A stretch of 64,000 nt of DNA from Trichoplax sp. H2 (taxonomy: Eukaryota; Placozoa; Uniplacotomia; Trichoplacea). Below the pieces are notes generated by a model. That model saw only the letters and a program-made list of their open reading frames with translations. It was not told where the DNA came from and did no database searches. Where the stretch lies: the NCBI GenBank assembly GCA_003344405.1, contig NOWV01000059.1, forward strand, positions 62,001 to 126,000, written 5' to 3'. Both the position numbers and the translations under genes were made by a program. Below, piece by piece: positions 13,401 to 26,100 of this stretch (the first letter of the stretch is position 1; each line of letters starts with the position of its first letter).

Positions 13401-16400
13401 ATATTAATTCTTATTGTTGCTTCGAAATAAGTATTGCGAATAGGTTTGTCCACCGCCACAGTCATGCCATTGTAATTATAACAAAATATTTCGTAATGGT
13501 TTGATAATTTAGTTTAACGGCAATCCGTAAATTTAATGCCAGCAAACTCATATTAATATACTAATAAATTTACCGCTTATAAAACGATTGGTTTCTGAAA
13601 TTAATTTCTGCTAATTTCACACCTTCAGTCCATCATTACCCTAATACTAGTTATCGGCCCTTCCTATCACTTACGTCGCTTAATGGCGTCACCAAATTGC
13701 TTTAACTTTAAACAAGCAGAAGATTGTCACCGAAAAATTGCACTGTGACATATGTCTTAAATAGTGACTATTGCGTTAATTACTTTCTAACACATTATTT
13801 CATACCTTTCTTAAGCACTGATACCGGCTCAATGTTATGCATCTACAATTGAAAAAATACACAAAAGATATATTAAACACCAGTACATTATTTATCTAAA
13901 AGGATATTTATATTAATTGGAAGAGTCAGAAGAATAATATACTGAAACAACTTAGTATCGATCTCCGACTTTTTTTTAAAATCAAATAGATTCCTTTCTA
14001 CAACGTTTTAATCGATATCATTTCAATTAAGATAGAATGCGCACCCGAAAAGGAAATTACGTAATCTAATTCTGATCGCAGCTATAAAATATAGAAATAA
14101 TTACTAATCGTAAATTTCTGTTACATATCCTGGCAGCTACAGTTTAATGTTAAATATAAAAATTATAGCTTGAATTTACCTTATCAAAAGAAGTCAAGAT
14201 TGTCGAAAACAACTTTCAATAACTGCTGTATTTTACTTATTTTATAAAATTTCAATGATAGTATTTTAATATGAAATATCAGGCCTACAGTAGCAAGGTT
14301 CAAGGTCGTTTATACCATTTACGATCGCCGTAAAAACTTATTATAACCAGAAAAATTGGAATTTGCATGTAGCGATGTATGTTCTGTTATTTATTGCACA
14401 GCAGGCAATAATCTAAAATCAACAGTGATATATTATCGTGCTGAACTAAACACGTTTGATTGCTCACCGAATGCTTATCCGCTGTTGAGGTCATTAATTT
14501 ATTATCATGTTTGTTAGCATATTCTACTAGCTGCAATGATTCATAAACGTAATTTTTTTAATAGTCAGAACAATGGTATATGTTCGCTTAAAAGATTGGA
14601 ATGAATGAACACCTACATTTTATTAAGAACCATTTCTATTTCACTGCATAGTCAATATTATAGAGATTTAATCGATTACTATGCTGGCATTAGCATTAGC
14701 TTGAATTTTATATGCTACTATAATGAAATATTGTACAGTTTTGCCTGCGACTTCTAGAAGGAATCGTTAGAAGTCCCTGATTTTTGCTGGATTTTTAATA
14801 TAAATTTAAGTTCTTTCAGTGTATTTTCCTAAATTTTTTGCCATTATTTTACTCTCTAAATGAATTTTTTGCTATGTTGGAATGGGTCAGAACTAGACAA
14901 AATTTTCTCAAAAATATTCTATTGCTAGTTTTAGTAATCTGACTATGAGGCAAAATGGTAATATTAGATAAAGATGGCCTCTCAATTTCTATCAAAACAA
15001 TCTTTAATATCTTGCTCAAAATTTTTTAGCATAATAAAATTTAAAATTAAACACGTGAATTTGTGGGGAAGTATAATTAATTGACTGATAGAATTTATAC
15101 TTTTATGATAAGGAACCCTTACAAGAGTCTACTTCAAAAATTACTAAATAATTAAACATACAGGATTATTCTGCCTGTTAAAAACTGTCAAAGTCAGGAA
15201 ATTTCATAGGAAGACGTTCTATCTAAGAAGATTTAACTCTAACGGTCGCTGTATCCGAATAAGATACTGTTTAGCACTAGCTATTTTCACACTTTCTTTG
15301 AAAAACATGTACAATTCAAGAAATGGGTATAAAATTAATTATAAGAAGTTTAATGCGACTGAAAATCAATTGAATGGTATATGTATCTTACTATGAAATA
15401 TTCTACAAGAAGTCTTTTAGACTCAAAGCTATTGCGATATTTAGTAGCCTATCAAAATCTGAAAGTGCTTTCACTGGAAGATTACCGATTAATACTTTAT
15501 AGAACTTGTAATAGTAAGCAGAAACAGCATTGATCGTCAGTATATTTTACCGGAATATTAATTCCATATAGGGTATTCCTACTAGACACTGACTAATGCT
15601 TGATTTCAGACTGAAACATCATATAATTTGATGAAACTATATTACTACCTGAAATTTTATAAACTATCGCTACACAATTTCATTATTAGTGTGACTTGCT
15701 ATGATGAATATTGATTTTAAGCTTTTTATTGCTTGAATAGTAAGCTTGTCAATACAATTTTTGTTCCGTTCAATCAGCGGTATTAACTTTCGGAAACCGA
15801 TCTTTAGTCAATTACTATACAGCAAAAGGGTCAAAAAAAAGAATTTTTTCCAATTTGTGGTAGACACCTACTGGAGAGTACGAAGTTTCGTAATTCCACG
15901 AACATCACGTAGCATAAGATAATCTAATAAATTACTGTGGAATTATATGGAATTGTTCTTGAACTCAGATCAAAACTCAAGAATAAAAAATGTATATTTT
16001 GGAGTAAATCCTAATTGAGTGGCAAATTTTATCAGAGATTCACGGATTACTATCATTTCAATATTGCGGTGTAATTTTGCTATATTGAGCGGCAAAAATT
16101 GGATAAAAGAGCTATGATATAAGTCATATCGAATAATCAAATTCTTTTGAAAGCCATCTTTGTAATTAAATATCCAGACACAAGATAGCGCTAGGCAACG
16201 TAAGTTATTTTATGCTGACAAAGATACCCTTATTGTAATATTTAGTTAAAGAGCGTAGTTATGATACTAACTTGTTATTAAATCAATTCTATCCTATACT
16301 CATGCAGTGACAAAGCAAGAATTTTAAAAGTAGTATTATTATTCTATACAGTATAGAAAGGCCAGAGGCAAGTTATAACCTTTAGGTAATTTATTCAATA

Positions 16401-16852
16401 ATATCGGTACATATTGATTCATGTGGCTACCTGTTAAGCTCGTAAATAGAATAGAAGACTTGTTTTGCCGTGAATAAAAACAAATTTCTCTATCAAACTG
16501 TTTACAGAATTACTCAGCCAATCATTATTAGCAAAATCAATCGATAAATAAAATTAATCTAATCGGTCGCGGAAATAAACGAAGTCTTCAAGCACGAGGG
16601 TACCAAGAGACTTATAGACAAGAACCAGTGAGACCTATCTTTTTCACTCATCGATTCATAAAATTATCAAAAAAGTAACTAGCACAGATTTATATTTCTG
16701 AGACTGAAACGGTATAAAGATCTCAATAGAAATGTAATGAAATGGAATCAGACATTACTACTCAATTCCATTACTTTCTGCCTAAAATAAAAATAAAAAA
16801 TTTTTTCCCATTTACAGCTTTTGCGGTAAAACCGTATCATTTAACCATTCCA

Positions 16853-16876
16853 TGACGTCAAAGTGATCAAAGTTCA
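16853..16876 (+). promoter_or_regulatory. CRE-like palindrome next to an HNF4/DR1-like site, upstream of the lipoprotein gene
   Basis: TGACGTCA at 16853-16860 is a perfect CREB/ATF-type palindrome. Three bases later, at 16864-16876, tgatcaaagttca matches a direct repeat with one-base spacer of the nuclear receptor half-site and contains the CAAAGTTCA core favoured by HNF4. The pair lies about 240 bp before the start codon. Functional use is inference; short motifs like these arise by chance. Confidence 0.35.
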
Positions 16877-17050
16877 TCCTTTAGTTGATATTTTATCAAA
16901 TTTTTGGCATAAACAGAAACGGCAGGATAGCAAAAAATAACTTGCTTAAAATGTATTGGAGAAAGAGGTTAAGAATTGGCACCCCGTGATGCTGATTATT
17001 AGTGATTTCGATGTGAATCATAAAATGAGGATAACCCTACGTTGACGAAA

Positions 17051-17057
17051 TATAAAA
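17051..17057 (+). promoter_or_regulatory. Probable TATA box of the lipoprotein gene
   Basis: TATAAAA sits 61 bp before the ATG at 17112. A start site 25-30 bp downstream would leave a 5' UTR of about 30 nt. The spacing fits a strong TATA-driven gene, but AT-rich background weakens the evidence. Confidence 0.45.
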
Positions 17058-17111
17058 TTAGGTGTTCGTCAAAGCTTAAGTTAGTTGTATCGAGTTGTCT
17101 GCACAGGCAAC

Positions 17112-20100
17112 ATGAAAATTTCGATTCTAATACTACTGGTATTTCTTGCCAGTAGTTTTTCAGGTAATTCGGCAATGAAAAATTTTACGGTAGAAAAGTT
17201 TCTTATCAATCAAATTCTTCTTTTCTTCTTAGTATTCTCGTGTATATTTTATCAGTAAGAAGAATACCTGTAAATTAGTTAGCCTAATACAATAATTTTA
17301 GTTTATGCTAACGTCAATATCAGATAGAATGCAACAACTTCTTTTAGATCATCCATTCATTTTGTGATTCTGAAATTTTGCAATTCTAAATCCAGTTTTA
17401 ATCATTTCAAATTTTTAATCCAAATAGTACCGTTAAAACCTATATACAGCCCGGATTTAGCAAGTAATGAATGCAATCCAGGTAAGTATTTAACTTAATT
17501 ACCTCATTTCAAACGGTTAAAAATTTAGTTGACTTTATTTGATATCAAATAAACTTGTAAAGTGGCTATAACTCTTCGTATTGCTTTCTAATATCATCCC
17601 TGAATCAGGAAAAATGTTTACCAACTTGAATGTAGCGTTTTTAGTCAGTATATCGATTTCTTTTCTGCTAATGATAACTTCTGTTTAAATTTTTGAGAAA
17701 TTTAGTTCTTTACATCTAATCTGGTTACTTTAGCAGTCGCTGACGATAAAAACTTACTACAAATACCCAACAAACTTTTCTCATTGTAATCGAACTCTTG
17801 CCTTTTAAAAATTATTTTGTTACTTATACCATTTTGGAGAAAACTGTTGATAATACAACTGTCATATACGGTACATCTGTGCACTTACAGTTCGAATTTT
17901 TCCCGTAATTGATTTGCATGACTCTAAAATTCACTTCTATTCTCAGATTTTCTTTCACAATTTACTGAAATTTAATAATTTTCAATTTAACATATCGTAT
18001 TACTTAAATTTCTCACTCACTAATCTGCGAGATTAGGCCCTTAAAGCAGTTATCAACTGCTAATTTCATGAGTTACCGTGAAAATTTTTATTACTGCCAC
18101 AAATGATCATGTATTTATCTATAGCGACAGTAGTTACATTCTCATGCTGTAGGTTACATAATTTCACATAATTTTAATTTAATTCACCATACCACGGTAG
18201 TTATTATGACACCTACCGGTTTATTCTTGGTAAAATAGTATCAAAATGAATCAGTATTAAAACTCAGTATTGCGATAGAAAATAACGCTCCCGCGCAAAA
18301 TATCCTTCAGCTTCTTAGTATTTAGTACGGTATTCTCCGCATAATTAATTATTATTTATTTATTAGCCCACAGACGATTGACATAGCATTTAAAATAAAT
18401 TACTGTAACTGACTGCATCACCATCGTCGTCACTATTGCGTCATGCCATTGAATTTTATCCTCATTATCTATACAAATCGTAATCGGCTCTGAGAATGTG
18501 TTGACATTAGCGAAGAAAATGATTCGTATTCAGCTGTGAAAAGTGAACGCCTTAAATTATCAAGTTTGAGGATAAATACAGTGTAGCTGTAAGATATGAT
18601 TTGTGCCATTTGAGCACAAATGCAAATGAGGCTGTCGTGCAAATTATACTAGTACCAATATGAAATAATTAATTTCTAAGTCCTACCCAATACTAAATAT
18701 TTAATCGTTACAATATAATGTATAAGAAGAAGATGTTTCATGTACTATTGTACATAATATTGCATCGGGTAAAGATAGTAATTAGTTAATTTTTGAATTC
18801 CATTATATTAAATATGTAGTCGTTGCAATCGGATGTATTAGTAAAAGATATTCCAACAAATACCTTCATATTTCGTGTATTGTACTTGTTGTAAGAGTAT
18901 AAAAGCTAATATCTAGTCTCTAATTTACGAGGTTTAATGTATTAAATGTGTTTATACTAGATAAATTCATATCAAAGCTTAAATATACTATTATACAGTA
19001 CAAATATGTCTCAAATTTAATACCGTTAACGTGTAAGAACATTTAAACATTTCATTTCGACATGTTTATGCTAAGATATTATTAACTGGCTTTATTCAGT
19101 AGATAAAAAAGGGAGGGTAAAATTTTAGAGCGTAATGTTTTCATGTAACATACCAAAGACGTTACATAGTTATCACTTCTTTCCTTGTGATTGCCATATG
19201 AAATTTAAATTAATTTTAATCGTACATTTTAGGTCATTTCTTTGCAAAGAACAATGCAAGGTATAACTATGAAGCAAAGATAGACACATTGATCTCAGGT
19301 TCATCTCCAAATCCAAGCCGGCTTATTTTGAAAGCTATACTGGAGGTGAAAATAGATTCCTATGGAGTTGGAATACTGCAGGTTAGTAGAGCATAAGTAA
19401 TTGAAAGTTAATTTTTTGCATATAAATTAAAAAGATTGCATACGCATATATGCATATATATCTTTAACTACATTAGATATCTTATTTATTTCACAATATG
19501 AGATAAATAAAGATACTGCATAAGTATAAAGTAAAATATACCATAATCATTATAGCATCACTCATCAATCATTTTCCTTATCTACGATATAACAAATGAA
19601 TATATAGATCAAAAAGCCTACTTTTAAAGCAGGTATGAATACAGTAACCCTGGTGCCTCATGATCAGCAGAAACTAGCGAACATGCTTGAGGAGCATCCA
19701 GTTAGATTTACTGCATGCAATGGCGCTATCAAGAGAATTGAAGCTGCTAAAGAAGAAGATACCTCAATTCTTAACATGAAACGTGGTATACTGTCTGCTT
19801 TGCAATTCCAACATTTCAAAGAGAACAACGTCGAGATCAACGAAGTAGATATTCATGGCAACTGTACCAGCCAATATACTTTTAGAGGTCGAAGCGAAGA
19901 TCGTTTTGTTCGTGATGCAAAAAAAGTTCGTCTTTTGAATGCTTGCAACGAAAATGAAAGACCTCATAATAGTGGCTGGTTACAAAGTATCAAGAATATG
20001 CTCCCCAAAGCTAGAGATATGATCCGTTCCAATAGCCAATGTCAATATCGCTTTCGGCAAAGGACGCTTTACAGAATTACCTGTACGGAAACCCATATGT

Positions 20101-23100
20101 TCCGTCCGTTCTCCAATAAAACTTCGGGCGCAATCACTCTAGTAACACAAGAATTCCGTATGATGCAAGATTCAGAATTGATCCTCACCAAGAAAAATGG
20201 TAATTAAGCTTGTTTCATTTATGTACCTTGGGCATATCAAATAAGAATAAGTTGATAAATTCATGTACTCTATTCGATTTAGTGAACTTCGTATCAGTCA
20301 AGTTTCAATTTCACAAGGATGAAAAGCCCAAGATTTCAAAAGAAAAACTAAATGCGGAAGCTAAACAGATTGTGGACAATTTATGCAAAAACAATTATGG
20401 TCTTTTGCCTAGGGAATCCCCCTACCTGTTTCATAAGCTTGTCACACTGTTGAAGCAAGCGTCCCAGGATGATATTAACGCCATTCGATCTCTATTTTGG
20501 GATAAAAGTCATCGTTGCAGGTAATTACTATATTAACAGTTCATTCAATTTCTAAAAGGCATTTCTTATGTTTATTTTTTAATGCAGTGGTGCTATATAT
20601 AATGAAGATTAAGTAATGTACCATATGACATGATATAACTTTAAATAGGAAAGCATTTAGAGATGCAATAACCTCTTGTGGAACTGAAGACTGTAGATCA
20701 GAAGTAGCTGACGCAATTGCCAAAGGATTCATTAAAGGCAAAGGAGCTGCTATGTTCCTAACTAGCCAATCCTTTTTACAAGATCCAAGCGAAAGGCAAA
20801 TTCTTGACGTTTTGAAAGTTTTCAGTCTCAATCCGACGAAGTTGCATTATAAGATCTTTCGTGCTTCTGCTCTAAGTCTTGGAACAATGATTAATTCAAA
20901 ATGCCAGAAAGTTGGGTTGGCTGCTTGTAGTCAAATGGTAAGTAGCATATTCATAAATAAATAAATAATGTGGATTTAGAATTCGCAAACCTCTTGTAAA
21001 ATTAATACATTATCATGTGCGGTGTGTTATAATATTTATTCATATTTTTGTACTATTTTATCCTGATCACTATATAATCGTTTACTCCCAATTTTAATTT
21101 CTTGTGAAGGTTGTTATTCAAAGGACCCTTGCCCAAATCAAGCAATTCCTTGATAAAGATAACTGCAAGGTCACTAACCAGAATGATATGAACATGTTAC
21201 ATGCAATGCTAAAAAGCATAGGAAATATTGGCGATGCAGCCAAGAATTTGCAGCCACATATCTTGCAGTGCGCAAAGGCCAACAATCCAATACAATACAA
21301 AATTACTGCTATTAGAGCATTGCGCAAGATGAATCTTAATAGCGAGGTAAATCAAATCCTATCAAAGCAGGAATTTGTAGCATTATTAAATAATCAAGTT
21401 GTTGTACTTTATCAGTAATTTCGTATTTAGATTTTAATAATTTGCGTTACCAAACGGAAAAGATAGAAACGGTAATTCTTATATGATGTTACTATTCTGT
21501 GCTTTAGGTCAAAACGAGCTTATTCACTCTGTATCAAAATCAATTGCAAGATGTTGAAGTTCGAACTGAAGCTTACCTACAAATCATCAGAAGTCCAACT
21601 GAACAAGAAGTTAAAAATATCATTGCCAACCATAACAATAATGAAGCCAATGAACAAGTTGGAGCTTTCATTTACAGCCACTTGAAATCGATTAGTGAGT
21701 CAAATTATCCAGCTAATTTGACGATCGTTCAAGAAATCTTAAAGAAAGAAAAAATTAGACCTTTTAAGATTGAATTTCTTCGTCACTCCAAAGCCTGGCA
21801 AAAGTCTTACTATAACGGTAATTTAGCGCTATTAGTGTTTGCTACCAATAATTTTATATAAGTATAAGATGAATATAGATTAAATTATCTTATTAACTAT
21901 GTAGAGGATATCATGAGTGGTTTATCAGCTGAAGGACATCTGCTATTTTCACCGAAGAGTTATATTCCTCGTAGTGGAATGCTTCGCTTAAATACCGAAT
22001 TATTTGGTCACAAATTTAACCTTGAAGTAAGCAAGACTAAACTTGTTGTAACACATAGTGTTATTTATTAATCTTGATTTGCTATAGTACAGTCTTTAAA
22101 GGAAATCTTTCTACCTTATAATAAGACTCTAACAAATGTCTTCATTCATTATTAGTCCGGACTTCGAATTGAAGGATTTGAAAATACTATGGAAGCACTT
22201 TTTGGAGAAAAAGGCTACATCAGAAATATGAAATTTTTGAGTTATTTTTTCAAAAAGCATCATCAAAAGAACTCCGTCCTAAGCAATATTATGAAGCATC
22301 GTCGCAACAAGGGCAAAAACCTTATTAACAAAATGACGAATGTGGTTGATAGCTTAAGTAACATTAAAGATGATGTCTTACGTCAACATTTGCAAGAATT
22401 AAATACAAACAAGGATCACCTTCAAATGGAACCTCAAGGTATGGCTTACACTAACATTCAAGGCAATGAAATTTCCTATGAAGACTTCAAAGGCTTTGGC
22501 TTCTTCAACAAGTTACGTAACTTTGATAGCATGAAAAAAGCATTGCAAATGGCAGAAGAATTACTTCAAGGTAAAAATAAGAGTTTCAGTAAAAGTTTCA
22601 GCTTCCTTCACAAAGTTTTAATAATACCAACTGTTGCCGGTATTCCACTTAAGATGGTAGTTAATGGTAGTGCAGTTACCGCACTCGAGGTTGGAACTAA
22701 AATGAACTTAAAAGGATTGTTTATACCACCTCGTACATTCGATATGTCGGGATATATTCGTCCTAGCGCTAGTGTCGAAATTTCAAGCAGTATGTCAATC
22801 GAATTGCCGGTTGGAAGCTATGGTTTACGAATGAAACATCATTTGTATACATCCAATGATATGTCCGGCAATGTTACTTATAAAGACAATAAATTTCAAC
22901 TTAACATCGATGCACCAAAAGAACAAGTGGAACTATTTTCCATCTCGAACGAATTGTCCCAGTTCTCAAATAAAGAAGAGGTAGCCATCAAGCCTGTTGG
23001 AAAGAAAGTCGACAAGGCCTTGTGTACACCGACTGAAACTATCTTGGGTGTTAAATTATGTGCAAACTTACAATTTCCATACGCTTTAGGTACACCAACC

Positions 23101-26100
23101 GCTCCGTTCTTTCCATTAACCGGTCCTGGTAAATTTGTTCTTACCCTTCAACGTACCGACAAAAAATTAAGTGGATATCAATTAGAAAATTATTTTAAAG
23201 TATCTGACGACTACCGCAACGTTAATTATCGTTTGAGTCTTGCAACACCTAACTCATTGATTCCACGTAATATTACTATGGTGACACAAATGGATCTCCG
23301 TAACTGGATGATAACTAAAAAGTTCATCTTGAACGAGAAGGAATTAAGTGGTAGGTTCCATCTCGATAGGGTAAATAAGAGTCTATCGTTACGATTATTG
23401 GCATCTCCTTACGGCAAAGGAGTATACCTTCATGCATCTGTTAAGAAATATGCCTTAGCTTTACAAGCTAACTTTGGTGATATTATCAACAGTAAACGAA
23501 TATATCTTAGCGCTGGTTTAAATGAAAGCGGATCGTTCTATTTGGATACAAAGTATAATGATAAAAATCTACTTTTATTAAGTGGTAGCTTGAGCATTCC
23601 ACGCCGTCAATTTATTGCCGCTGCTCAGTACGGAAGAATGTTGAAAACATATCAAATTATGGGATATTATAAAAATGGTACCATGACAACTAGTGTACTT
23701 TATCCCAATAATAACTTCATAACAAACAAGAAGATCCCTTACCACAAATTGAAACTCACAGCATCACTTAAACCCAATGATGGAATCGCTAGTTTGACTT
23801 TAGATATGCCATCCTATACTTTCAACCCGTCGCAGGTAACATTCGCGACAACAATGTTTCTTGATACTAAACTTGGCAAAGCCGGAGTTGAAGTACGTTT
23901 TCCTAATTGGAATACACTACGGACGATGCATGCAGTTGCTTACGGCACATTCGATAAAGAGAAGAAATTTACACGATTAATAGCTCAGTTCCCAACATGG
24001 AAAGAAAATGCTATCAATCAACACGAATTTTTTGAACTTACCAGCCGAATAAATTCAGCAGAGAAAGAAGTAGCTCTTTCAATTTCAATTCCTTCTTGGA
24101 GGCAAGTAGACAATGAGAATTTTGAAGGTCGCGTTCAATGCTTGAAAATGAATGACCAAATTGGGGTAGAAGTCAATTTTAAACTTCCTAGAATACCTGG
24201 ATTATCATCCAATATTGTTCATATGAGAACTATATTAAATAAAACGGAAACAAGTGGTTATTTGACAATTGAACTTCCTTCATGGAGAGACAATAAGCTA
24301 GAAACTATCACTCTAGAAGGCCATGTCGATAAAAAAAATCAGGAAATGGCACTCAATTTAATCATACCATCATGGAAGAAATCAACCACAGAAATAATTA
24401 GTTTTAATGCAGGATTAGCGGCATACCATTTCCATTTCGATCTACTCTTCCCATCATTAAAGTATGAGGAACAACATCACTTAAACGCTGTCGGTGAATT
24501 AGATCTCAAAAATAAACATGCTCATTTATCGACTTTAATTCCACCATTTGTGCAACCTATTGAATTGAATGGTCACTTAGATACTGTACAGAAAGAATTT
24601 GAAGTCAATGCCCAATTCCCATCCTATCGTGGTCTCCAGAAGGAAGTTGCTGTTGTCGGTGGTAAAATTGCAATGCCTGACCTTGGAGTTAACCTATACC
24701 TTGTTTTCCCGTCATGGCGTAGTATGCAACAAGAACGCTTTAATTTAACCACTGCTATCGATCGTCAGGCAAAATCTGTTGAATTTCTTGTTGAATTTCC
24801 ATCGTGGAAAAAAGTAGGCATCGAGACAGTATTTATGGAAGCTAACGTACGTAATATGTCAATCAATGGCATGATTGAATTCCCGTCTTTCAAGACACCC
24901 GAGCAAAAATACGCCGAACTTAATGGTGCTATTAATGTTGCCAAGAAAGCAGTACATCTTAATGTCTTGATACCATCATGGAGAAAGCAAGGAACTGAAG
25001 AAATTAAGATTTCTGCCAATATCAATACCAAAGCTGTATTGGCTAAATTGTATAGTAGTTTCCCATCATGGAAGAAACCTGGAAATGAAGAATTAATCTT
25101 TATTGCACGAAAGGATCCTACGGTTAAAAAAATTGACATTTCTGTCACATTACCATCTTGGCGAAATCAACTATCTGAATTTGCCCATATTAGTTTGGTG
25201 GTGATGCCACCAAATTCAAATCATGTATTCCACATGAATTACATTTTGCCATCATGGAGAAGCTACGAGCCTGAAATGGGTAACATGACTATCGCAGTAG
25301 ACAAAGTGAATCGCTTTGTATCCTTTGAAGCCTTTGTACCTTCGTGGAAACCATTGAGACACAATGAGAAATTCTTTTTCATGATTAGGCACCGATCCGA
25401 ATTTAAGCTACTTACAATCGGTATGGAAATGCCATCATGCAGGAGTGATGTTGTTACACCACTTCGATCCTATACATGGATGCAAGCTAGCTTAAAACAT
25501 GGAATCATTGGTGTCGAAAGCCGATTTTCATCATTACGCGGACATCCTGATCAGAAAGAAACAGTCCACGCAACTATTCGCTTTAGCAATGCAACATTAT
25601 CTGCCAAAGTATTAATACCAAACATTATGAGCGCACAATTCGAACCTTACCATTTCGAAATACTGAGTAAAATGGACTGGCAAAATAAACGAGTAAGGTC
25701 AGAACTTACTTACCCATGCTTTATGACTGGTATTCAACAAAACATCACCATGCAATCATCCTATATATCTATCGGACCAATTCGTAAAGTTGAAAGTTAT
25801 ATGACTTATACGTCTTGGAAGGATTTATCTCTTCAAACAATGAATGTTTCCTCATTTATTGACTTGGAACGTAAGTCAATTGGTCATTATCAACTTTTGT
25901 CGTGTATGTCAGGACCTGTTATCCTCAATGGTACATTAGATACCAAAAATTTCGAATTGACATCATATTTGGAAGCTCCATGCCCATACTATAAGAAACA
26001 ACGAAGATTATATCTTAATACCGGCTTTGAAAAACAGAACAAATTGGTTAAATTAGTAATTCGTTACCCTAGTATCAATGGTGAAGAGCATATGTTGGCA

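Larger units (their letters stand above)
8874..17050. other. 8.2-kb gene-free stretch
   Basis: No spliced gene or long open frame is convincing here. The longest open frames (10714-11007 plus, 11568-11858 minus) encode low-complexity residues typical of AT-rich noise and show no family motif. The interval holds the 3' flank of the phosphatase gene, a perfect inverted repeat at 10434-10479, and presumably the 5' control region of the lipoprotein gene at its right end. Confidence 0.6.
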
